In this document: positions 44,258 through 53,510 of the stretch, piece after piece
Layout of the letters: every line of letters starts with the position of its first letter
Position numbering within the stretch: the first letter of the stretch is position 1
The notes under the pieces: generated by a model
Database searches by the model: none
What the model saw: only the letters and a program-made list of their open reading frames with translations
What the model was told of the DNA's origin: nothing
Assembly: GCA_900073065.1 (NCBI GenBank)
Contig: FJOG01000010.1
Coordinates: 1,600,666 to 1,664,665, forward strand
Direction: 5' to 3'
DNA length: 64,000 nt
From: Phialocephala subalpina
Lineage: Eukaryota; Ascomycota; Leotiomycetes; Helotiales; Mollisiaceae
Made by a program: the position numbers and the translations under genes

Positions 44258-46435
44258 CTATAGCGTCTGCCGCTGCATCTGCTCTGCCTCGACATATTTG
44301 CCTTGCCTACGTAGCACTAACGATAGGTTGTCTATAGTTTTTAGAGTGTGTGGGTGCTCGGGGCCGAGGACTTTTTGCTGGAGTTGTAGTGTTTGCCGAT
44401 ACATTTGCTCCGCCTCGGTATATTTGCTTTGCTCGGATAGATCTAACGCCAAGTTGTTTATAGTTATTAGAGTGTTTGGATGCTCGGGGCCGAGGACCTT
44501 TTGTTGGAGTTGCAGCGTTTGTTGATGCATTTGCTCCGCCTCGGTATATTTGCTTTGCTTGAATAGATCCCACGCTATAGTGGCCATGCTTAATAGAGTG
44601 TCTGGGTGCTCAAAACCGAGGACCTTTTGCCGGAGTTGTAGCGTCTGCCGCTGCATCTGATCTCCTTCAATATACTTGCCTTGGTTACTAAGCTCTATCG
44701 CTAGGTTGCCCATAGTCATTAGAGTGGCTGGGTGCTCGGGGCCAAGGACCTTTTGCCGGAGCTGTAGCGTTTGCCGATTCAACTGCTCCGCCTCGATATA
44801 CTTGCCTTGGTAACCTAATACCAACCCTAGGCCGTGCATACTCGATAGTGTGTCTGCGTGCTTAGGACCAAGGACCTTTCGCCGGAGCTGTAGCGTTTGC
44901 CGACCCACTTGTTCCGCCTCGATATACTTGCCTTGGTAACTCAGCAATATTGTCAGATTATACATACTCAATAGCGTCTTTGGGTGCTCGGGGCCAAGGA
45001 CTTTTTGCTGGAGCCGTAGCGTCTGCCGATTCATATCCTCTGCCTCGACGTACTTGCCTTGCCTACGTAGCACTAACGCTAAGTTACTCATGCTGCATAG
45101 CGTATCTGGGTGCTCAAGACCAAGGACCTTTTGCCGGAGCTGTAGTGTTTGTCGATCTATCTGGTTTGCCTCGATATACTTGCCTTGGCTACTTAGTACG
45201 AACGCTAAGTTACTCATACTCGATAGAGTATCTGGGTGCTTAGAGCCTAGAACTTTATGCCGGAGTCGTAGCGTTTCCCGCTGCATTTGCTCGGCAGCCC
45301 TATGCCTGCCATGGCTCTCAAACATACACGCAAGACTATCCATGCTCGTCAGCGTGACTGGGTGCTCGGAGCCGAGGGCTTTCTCTTCTAGCTGCAGCGC
45401 CTTTCGGTGCATCTCCTCGGCCATCCTATGCTTACCCCGCCCGTCTAGTGCACGGGCGAGACTATACATACTTGCTAGATTGTGTGAATCAACCCCGTCA
45501 TACACAACCTCCATTGCTCGGTCTTGTAGTACTTCATGATTGTATGGTTGAGGAGCTGGAGGGGGAGAGAATGGTGCAGGACTTTGACCAGTAAACGTGC
45601 TTTCATGTAATTCAAGTAAAGCAGAGATTGACGGGGTTGGTGGTGCAGCGGTGGACATAGGTGACGAAGGTAGTCCCTGAGGATGTTGTTGGTTTGAAGT
45701 ACCATGTGGACTCGGAGCTGCATGTGGTGAAAGAGGTCCCGTATCTGATGGAGTGTAGCAGCTGATAGCCCCAGGGGTAGCTACACGATCATAATGACTT
45801 AGGTCCGTCATCTAAGAAAGGACTAATGCAGCGGGAATCATACCTACTATGCTTGTGTCCCCGTCCATGTTCCTACGAATTGTCTCGCCAAAAGACTGGA
45901 CAGGATGCTCTTTTATATATCTGGTGATTTTCTGTGGGTTGACGGTTCGTCCGCGGACTCGGAAGGCAGATTGCTTGTTGTTTTCTAAAAGTCGTTTTCT
46001 CCGCTTCCTTATTATAGCTTCCATCTCGTCTGGCTGGATGTTCTTATTGACACCCCATTTCCTGATCCGATCCTTGTACTGTTTTGGGCTAATATTTAGT
46101 TAGCCGCTGATATATAACAGAAGAGTGGTAGTTCCATACGTAGCATCAAGCCCATGTTGTGCTCTCATATACTCCATAGCACTGTCCAGAGTACCTCTCT
46201 CATACTGCTTTATAATCTCCGGTCTCTGTGCATCCCAGTCCTCCGCTGCGTATTTTCGCACTTCGTTTTGCTTGTTAGCTGGCGGGAGCATAGCGTGCAA
46301 TTGTAGTTGCGGTTGTGGTTGCGGTTGTGGCTGCCATTGCGGTTGCGGTTGTGCAGGTTGATCGTTCGAGGGCAGGTAGATGGTTTCTAGAGGCATAAGC
46401 GTCTCCCAATTTGCTGGATTCCATGGCAAATCCAT
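44258..46435 (-). CDS. Clr5-TPR protein (687 aa, probably C-terminally cut)
   Basis: Exons 46435-46140, 46088-45844 and 45780-44258. Intron 1 (51 nt, gtatgg...attag) is firm; intron 2 (63 nt, gtatga...gtgtag) is the best frame-keeping option. The N-terminus has a Pro/Gln repeat (QPQPQWQPQPQPQPQ). A Clr5 domain follows at about 60-105 (EDWDAQRPEIIKQYERGTLD, AQHGLDATPKQYKDRIRKWG, completed by the splice). A Pro/Ser-rich linker leads to nine complete 42-residue kinesin-light-chain-type TPRs with the core GKYIEAEQ...RQTLQLRQKVLGPEHPDTL, and a tenth cut by a TAG at 44258-44260. Another TPR is readable beyond the stop. Clr5 is a fungal DNA-binding-like domain often joined to TPR or NLR-type partners. 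Repeats are highly similar at DNA level. Function is unknown; a sensor role is inference. Confidence 0.75.
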
Positions 46436-47149
46436 GTCTAGAATGTGGGAAATATCTGAAGCCCTGTGAAGTAAAATAGTGTGAGAAAAGGTCGTTCAAA
46501 GAATGAGCACTGCTTGACCAAAACAGGGTTGGAAGGAAGACAACGAGAGGGATTTAACAGTTTTGAAGGATAAAGATGCTAGCGGCCAGACACGGCGCAT
46601 AAATGCAGTTGAGATTGTAATGGCCCGAAGTGCGAGTGGACGGAGATGATATGAGGTTCGGGGATCGCATACCCCCCCCCTGCTCTACTAGCGTGCTGCT
46701 ACAAAAGGACCGTCTGTGCACACTGCCGCTGAGAATGCGCCACAAAAGTACTTGTCGGTGTACGCTCTCGTCCCTCGTCTGCGTCCCTGCTAGCGTAACG
46801 CTACAAAAGGACCGTCTGTGCGCACTGCCTCCGAAAGCGCACCACAAAAGTACCTATCCTCTCACCTAACTACTTGTACCGAAATACCCTGTCAACCAGC
46901 CCCACCATTACAAGTAATTAAAGGGGGTATAGTATTGGTGCACGCCGTTCTCGCGTGCCCCAACTCTGCTAGCGTGACGCTACGAAAGGCGCATCTATGC
47001 GTGCTTATCGTTTTGAACGCACTACAAAAGTACTGTCAGTGCTTGCTCTTATCACTCTACAAAGCTGCATAGCAGGGCGTCTTGGTGTCAAGTAGCCATC
47101 TAAGGCGCTCGCTAAGGGAACAGGAATGCATCCCTGTGTGAATAAGCTC
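46436..47149. other. Upstream region of Clr5-TPR gene with repeats
   Basis: No gene is supported. It contains the three-copy palindromic repeat (listed separately) and a run of nine C at about 46671-46680. Confidence 0.5.
46681..47041. repeat. Three-copy dispersed repeat with palindromic core
   Basis: Copies at about 46681-46757, 46785-46861 and 46965-47041 share ctgctagcgtnacgctac, then aaaaggaccgtctgtgc, then gcaccacaaaagtac. Copies 2 and 3 contain a perfect 13-bp odd-centred palindrome TAGCGT-N-ACGCTA; copy 1 has it broken (TAGCGTGCTGCTA). Upstream flanks (gtacgctctcg / cacgccgttctcg) are also related. The repeat lies 0.25-0.6 kb upstream of the Clr5-TPR start. Confidence 0.8.
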
Positions 47150-47623
47150 GTTCAGCTTGTCCAGAGAGAAAACGGCCTTGTGTTTTATCCCGTTTACAAT
47201 CTTGGGCCATGATGAATCTGGTCTTGGGGAAGAGTGTTATTGCTGGGCGATGCTGCTCATGCGGTAAGTTGCTTTAAACTCTCCGCATGACACTGGCTGA
47301 CGAGTTGCTCAGATGCCTCCACAAGGAGAGAGTACAGGCCTAGCGATTGAAGATGGTATTTTGCTTGCCCGAGTTCTCGCCTCATCTTCTGGAGGTCGGT
47401 ACAAGAAGCATTTCGAACACACGAAAAGACGCGGCGACCACGCATCGATAAAGCCTATCAAGAGGCGGTGCTGAGATGGGAGCATATCAAAGATAGGAAC
47501 TGGTTGGTGCAGAAATTTCTTGAGTGGCTGATGTGGATAATCTTGTGGTATAAGATGGATGCCTGGGAGTCGAGCGTAGCATACGATGTTCAAATGGAGG
47601 AGATCGTGGGTTGTGGGTTGTGA
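47150..47623 (+). pseudogene. FAD monooxygenase C-terminal relic
   Basis: Reads RENGLVFYPVYNLGP, then TGA TGA, then IWSWGRVLLLGDAAHA, the third flavin motif of salicylate-hydroxylase-type monooxygenases. A canonical intron (gtaagt...tgctcag, about 47264-47311) joins to MPPQGESTGLAIEDGILLAR, exactly the expected continuation after GDAAHA. About 40 codons later a 1-nt frameshift occurs near 47420, after which HEKTRRPRIDKAYQEA and LRWEHIKDRNWLVQKFLEW complete the family-typical C-terminus, ending in TGA near 47623. The FAD-binding N-terminal half is missing. The double TGA could derive from CGA CGA. It is a different subfamily from the two monooxygenase genes at 31-34 kb. Confidence 0.78.
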
Positions 47624-47831
47624 AGAGTTGAGTTTCTCACTCACAGGGAGACGTTAAGTACACCAGCCCAATTCGTTGCGGCCCCGAATTAGGGATTGGA
47701 GAAGGGACAATTATGTACTGAAGATGAAAATGTCGGGAGGTAGGAGAGAGGTCGCAAAGAGTAGGCGAAATACACATCGGAGAGAAATTGTAAGGGTAGG
47801 GAATGAAATCTTTGGAGTACCGGGGAGAATT

Positions 47832-50103
47832 TTATGTCAAAGTAAAAGCGTTCTCCTGGAGACTGCCTTTCATATGCAATGCAATAGCCTCTGCATCCAT
47901 GAACCCATACAGGTAGCACTCCCCTGCAAACTTGTACGACTCACCTTCCGTACTTGACCTGAGGACGACCGGTACACTGCATCCATACAGCACGCAGATT
48001 AAGTCTCCGATCCGAGCTGTCTCTGGTACAGCACCGATGTGACCTGACTTGGTGATGGCGAGTCTTCTTCCTAACATACCAGCTTGGATTGCGCTTAGGA
48101 CCTTGGCTGAGAATTCTTGAGGTGTGCATGTTGAGGGGTCACAAGGAGACCCCCTCATGATCTCTGCGATATCTTTTTTACTTGCTCGTTCTCTAGAAGA
48201 GATTCTACCTGAAATGATAGTGTTGACGTATGCATCGAGGTAGACGTGACGAACGGTGGGGTCGTATCCAATCATTTTGGGGCTTGAAGAAGGATCCTGT
48301 GAAGGTTGGTTGTAGCCGCTGAGAATGATGGAAATATTTCCCAATGCACGTTGGACCTCTTCGGTAAGGCCATCTAGTATCTCTCCTGCGGAGAGAAGAG
48401 TCGTATGCCATTCATTCACGGCATCATCGAGTCTTGGAGACATCGACGGTCCTGGAGATATGATGGCAATAGAATCAATGAGAATTCCTATTGTTTTCAG
48501 GCTTCGCCACTCCGAGGTCTTCATGTCTGTAGAAAGCAGGTACTCTGACCGACGATCAAATCCAGAAGCAGCGAACAGACTTTCACGGCCATCCGTCGGG
48601 GTAAGTGGAGAAGAGGCGAGGTTCTGATCAAGAGAGTAATCTGGCACCCAAGACGGTAAACACCAATCGAGATTAGTTTTCGTCGACTTTTGCCATCCGC
48701 AAATGGGATCAATAGATCGTGCTTGAGTTATGAAGTGCCGTGTTGTATTTGAATATGCCTATGAAGATCAATCATCGCGTGTAGGAACGGCGATTGGAAG
48801 AGTCTTACCTCGCCGACGGACTTGGTGTAATCAGGTTTGAGGTACTCGTTCATTCGATCGCCCATCAAGCCGAGTAGGGAGTATACCTTATCTCGAGGAT
48901 CAGTTGCTTTGCGATATCGACACTCTCGAACTAGATCTCGCAGAGATTGGCGCTTTCTTTGATTCTAGCCAAGTCTGATCTTTTCGAGTCCTGTCAAGCT
49001 GGTGGGAATTATCAGCAACGGCTTGAAGATTGTACTATGCACGGGAAAACAACAGGAGTCTGACCGTTCAATGTTCTCAATTGGGATATTCCGAACAAAG
49101 TGGAGATAGTATATGGTTCGGACAATGTATCTCCAGCCCATGGCCACACTTCCAACCTGCATCTCGACAGTGTCGGCAGCCCCCACTTCCTGTACTCGAT
49201 TCAGCTTCATTGGAGATGCGGTGAAGATGAATTACTCACCTGCACAACCCACATTCTGGTGAACCAATCATGCTGGATGAATATGCGAGCCATTAGGTTA
49301 GAGATCTCGTCGAAGTCACCCTCATGTTTGACCTTGCGTAGACGCCGATCAGATGGGCGCCAGTTTGAGATATCCTCAATAGAATCTTGGTGTAGGGAAT
49401 AGTTCTCGTCTGGACTCAAGAGCAACTCAGCCACCTCGTCTTTCGCTGCTGGTGAAATGATGTCCCCGACTTCAGCAAAAGACTGTCCAATTCGAAACAT
49501 GCTATTTCCGAGCGCTTCTGCGGCGCCTTGCCACACGCTCTCGAATGCCTCTTCCACGGCGTCGTCTTCTGTGTTTTGAGCATCTCCCATTTGTGCCGAA
49601 GATCCTGTGATTTTGTCTACGAACTCCAAACATCGTGTGGCATCTGGTGATGATGGCCCGAGCCAGATGCGAACGGCATAAGCGGAATGGTAGATCTCTC
49701 GCATGAGCAAAATCTGGGCTGATCTCTCTTCGAAGTCATCCTGATTGATACACAGAGCATCTGCCCAGACTAAGATGTCATTTGGCGAGCTCTTTTGAAT
49801 GGCGCGCAGCCCACTGTAGAGGTTTTCCGTGATGGCTATTGGCTGCCCATCAATCAGAATCTCATGAGACTTCGCTGGCTGACCCCAAACGTATGAGAGA
49901 GCATAGAAAATTGGAAGGCGAGCGCTGCGCAGCAGACGACTGGTTCGTGAAAGTGTGACTGCAGGAAGATGATGATTTGTCAATGTTCCAGATAGTGGCC
50001 CGGCATTCGTTCTTCCAAGCACTAACTTGATGTCACGATGTATCGTGAGCAGACGAATCTCCGAGCTCGCGCTGTCGATAGGATTGTACTTGTAGGATGG
50101 CAT
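47832..50103 (-). CDS. HET-domain protein (about 697 aa)
   Basis: Exons 50103-49240, 49189-49043, 48964-48809 and 48758-47832. Introns 1 and 3 (50 nt each) are canonical. Intron 2 (78 nt) uses a weak gtgcat donor; without it an in-frame TAG (48965-48967) interrupts the protein. HET motifs: FYALSYVWGQP (66-76), ILVWADALCINQDDFEERS (110-128), YHSAYAVRIWLGPS (138-151), DWFTRMWVVQ (279-288), and the trailing KATDPRDKVYSLLGLMGD in exon 3. The C-terminus shows the usual DLICVLYGCSVPVVLR and YLYGFMDAEAI, in which HET proteins end with an I-x-hydrophobic-G-x-x-x-P and a Y-x-hydrophobic-G-x-x-D/H pattern. The protein should mediate incompatibility-type cell death after recognising a partner. Either a normal gene with one weak splice site or a gene newly hit by a stop. 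Confidence 0.82.
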
Positions 50104-50323
50104 CGAGAGAAGAGATAATGCGCATGCTGTGCTGAAAAATTGTCATCGTACACAAAATTGAATCTTGGAGAAGGTTCAAGCGGTTGCGAAGAGAGAAACG
50201 TTAGGCTTTGACCTGCAGGTATTTTTAGTGCTGTCACATGGCTTACTGGAACCCCGCGCTCATCTCTTGACGCGTTACATGTCCAACCCCCATCAACAAT
50301 ACGTCTCCCACACAATCTCGAAG

Positions 50324-51304
50324 ATGGCCCCGAATATCGAGCGGCGTCTGCCACCATCGGAGGTGAACTGCAAATGGTGGCTCCGCGGATACTGTTCTCG
50401 AGGGAAATCGTGTCACTTCAAGCATGATGATGCCATGTTCTCTCTTGACAACAAGAAAGCACAGCACAATCTCCAAGAGTCTGCAGAATCCGCAGAACCC
50501 TCGTCGACTGCTCCGGCTAGCTCTCCAGGCGAGGGTGCTGGTAAGACTAGATTTGTGAATCAATTGCATTAAGTATCTGACTTCTTGGCCAGCCCCAGAA
50601 CCGGTATCAACAACATCCCAAACATGCGTCATCTGCTTCGAGACACCGGAAACCTACGGCCTTCTTGTCAACTGCGATCATGCTTTCTGTCTCGGTATGC
50701 CTTCTTTAGAATCTGCCATTCATTACTAACCTTGCTAGACTGCATTCGAAGCTGGCGTGCCACTGCCCCCAAGAATCCAACCTCCGAGAACGAGCTGAAG
50801 AAGACCTCCAAGACTTGCCCCATGTGCCGATCCCAGAGCCATTTCACCATACCCAGCTCTGTCTGGCCGGTCACGGCTGGATCTGAGAACACAATGAAGA
50901 AGGAGATTGTGGATGGCTATCTTGGACGAATGAAGAATATTCCATGTCGGTATTTCGAGCAGAGCGCGAAAGACTCTGCCCCAGATTACAAATTCAAATG
51001 CCAGTTTGGAAACAATTGCCACTATTCACATACCCACCCGGATACCAAAGAACCGTACGTCTTCTCGCAGCAAGAATTGAAGCCGGAACGGACATCACGG
51101 AGGGCAGACAGAGCGCGGCTTCTGGCCGATATGGCCATGATGGAGATGCTATTCAGCGACGACTTTTCATATGGGGGCGAGGATTGGCTAGACGAAGTGC
51201 AAGATGACGACGATTTCGGAGATCAGTTGGTGTTTGAGGCAGAGTTCACGGGTCTTTCGTACAACGACATTGAGGATTTCGGTTATGACTATGGGTGGGA
51301 ATAG
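50324..51304 (+). CDS. Makorin-like CCCH/RING E3 ubiquitin ligase
   Basis: Exons 50324-50540, 50593-50694 and 50739-51304 (introns of 52 and 44 nt) encode 294 residues. The ATG at 50324 has A at -3 and G at +4; an upstream in-frame ATG at 50279 has a poor context. A first CCCH finger is at about 14-33 (CKWWLRGYCSRGKSCHFKH, spacing C-x7-C-x5-C-x3-H). A RING finger formed over both introns follows: TCVICFET, then NCDHAFCLDCIRSWR and CPMCR. A second CCCH-like finger is CRYFEQ...FKCQFGNNCHYSH. This order is that of Makorin ubiquitin ligases, which bind RNA and ubiquitinate RNA-associated proteins. The acidic C-terminus (DEVQDDDDFGDQ) is also common. It is conserved and clean, unlike the surrounding relics, so probably functional. 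Confidence 0.9.
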
Positions 51305-51699
51305 GCAGTACAAACCTTCACAATGGCGGGAGTCTGGGTGGCGTTAGGTGCATGGGACTATGGGCAATCAGCATTTGGCCAGGAAGATTTACACCCTTCG
51401 AGAGAATGTATGGACAAGCTTGGAGTTATGAAATTTGCAGCTGTATTCGTCGAATGAATGTCTTCTACATGATATCGCAACTTGACTACGCAACTTTCCC
51501 GATAAGCTGGACCAGCATCTCCTCTCTCTTCAACATTGCCTACCGTCTATGCCGCCGCGGCCTCTCGGCGTGGGACCAGAAGTGCGGGGCGGCGGCTGGC
51601 GCGAGCGCGGCTGATTAACAGGAGACGCCACCCTCCCTGACGACTTGAGCATACAGATTCTCGTCACCAGCCAAGCATGGTCCCTACCCGCATCCAAAC
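51305..51699. other. Intergenic region
   Basis: 3' flank of the Makorin-like gene. The open frames here overlap each other and have no visible family features. Confidence 0.45.
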
Positions 51700-52124
51700 C
51701 ACCGAGTTCGGCGAGTTGAAGGTGAAGGCGTATTCGATGCTCCGCGGCCAAGTACAAAACGAATATGCGAAAGCCCGAGATGGCATTGATCAGCACGGCA
51801 GGAGATGGAAGTAAGGTGCTGATTAGCGATGGGGGTTCTGACGATGAGGTTTAGAAGGAATTCTTAGGGCAATGGGATATCAGGGAGAATAAATGGAATG
51901 GCCATTGGCGCCTGACGAGATTGGAGGGAGGAGGTGTCTATTACCTTAGGCCGGCAATGGGCATTTTAGACGCTATGATCGCTGCGGGCGGAGTGTTGGG
52001 CGGGGTGGATGACATCGAGGATATACTCATATGTTTGCGGGAAGTCGCCGAGGATCTTGAGAGAGGCGGCATTTACGTTAGGTGGATGGACCGACCCGGC
52101 ATAAGATTAAGGCGCGTCAAGTAA
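51700..52124 (+). pseudogene. Short unrecognised coding relic
   Basis: One frame reads AKYKTNMRKPEMALISTAGD then SKVLISDGGSDDEV, a TAG (51852-51854), and KEFLGQWDIRENKWNGHWRL up to VRWMDRPGIRLRRVK, ending at 52124. The stop could be CAG to TAG. I do not recognise the protein and cannot find its start. It lies just before an A+T block. Confidence 0.35.
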
Positions 52125-53510
52125 TGATAAAGCTTTAGGCGTGGATAAAAAGGCCAGAAGGGACAGCGTGATTACTTTAGTAGTGATCGTCCCAATCGTA
52201 TGTTCGAGGATTACCGCGTTCTAGATGGAGTTGCTACTGGTGGATGCAATAGTTGTGCTTGTCGCCATGGTGCTATTTACTCGCTTGGTATGTTTTTCAT
52301 CGTCATATTTATTCTGTACTAATTTCTTCAATTCCCCCTCAATTTTAATATTAATATCAACTTCGTCTAATATCCTTTACCTTTATAGCCTTATTAGTAT
52401 TTAAAGTTAAGGGTTCAATAATATTAATATTTTATAAATATTATATAAAAATATATTAAAAAAGGTTTTATTATTTAATTTTTATAAAATAATAATTTTA
52501 TTATTAAAAATATTTTTTATTTATAAGATTTATAAAGGAATCATATTTTTAATAATAAAATTAAATATAATTTGATATTTTATTCAATGAAAATAAATTT
52601 AAATAATATTATATTAAATTTAATATTAATATATTTTAAATTGAAATATAAATTTTATTCTCGATTTTATTAAATATAAAATCTAATTTAATAATATAAT
52701 AAATTTCGAAATTAATTTCTTTTTAAATATATTCTTTCAAGAAATTAATTTTATATTTTTAATTTAATTTTTATAATATTTTATTATTTTTAATAAAATA
52801 TATAAATATATTAATTTTAATTTTAATATTTGAAAAATTAATATAAAATTAATTTCTTTTATATTTAATTTTTATTATTATTATTATTTTTATAAAAAAA
52901 AATTATATTTAATTTATAATTTATAAATATAATATTATATTTTTTAATTTTAAAAGGAATAAAATATTTAATTATTTGAATTTTATTTCGTATTTATTTC
53001 GTATATATATAAAACTCGAAATATTATTCTTATTAAAACTTTTAATTAAAAATTAAAAATTAAAAATTAAATTTAAAAAGTATATATAATATTATATTAT
53101 AATTTCGATAATAAAATATATTTTTTAATATAAGGCGTATTTTGAAAAGAAACTTCGATTAACGGATTTTATTCCTCTTTTCGTAATACCATCGGTATAG
53201 TTTATCTCCGATTGGTATTTTAATTGCCTCGCGAAAAAAATGACAAAATAATTATACCCCCTTTTGTTGGAACCAATATCCTGCTCATCGGATTCGCTGA
53301 TTATATACACTTGGTCAAATTCTGTAGATAAAGTATATCAGCTTCTTTTCAAAGATAAATATTACCTCTTGTGAGTAGTATATTATCATTTGCGTTGACG
53401 CTGCTCAATCCTGGCTCTTGACTAGTTGTCGATTCTATCTGACTCGAAGAAAAGATCACAACTTCTGCTCATAGAACAAGCAAACACTTTCATGAATTAC
53501 ACCTCTCACC
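52125..53510. repeat. A+T-rich block (core 52380-53140) with flanks
   Basis: The core is nearly pure A+T, as in the other blocks, and holds no gene. The right flank (53150-53510) is balanced and holds the promoter of the third HET gene. Near 53040 there are tandem ttaaaaa-type units (aattaaaaattaaaaattaaa). Confidence 0.75.

Noticed and set aside
44298..45539. Plus-strand ORFs rich in Cys/Ser opposite the TPR gene
   Set aside because: Antisense shadows of the TPR repeats; their periodicity comes from the real gene.
46554..46869. ORFs with repeated peptide VHRRSFCS and its antisense
   Set aside because: The repeated peptide is produced by the three-copy DNA repeat; no start or gene context supports a protein.
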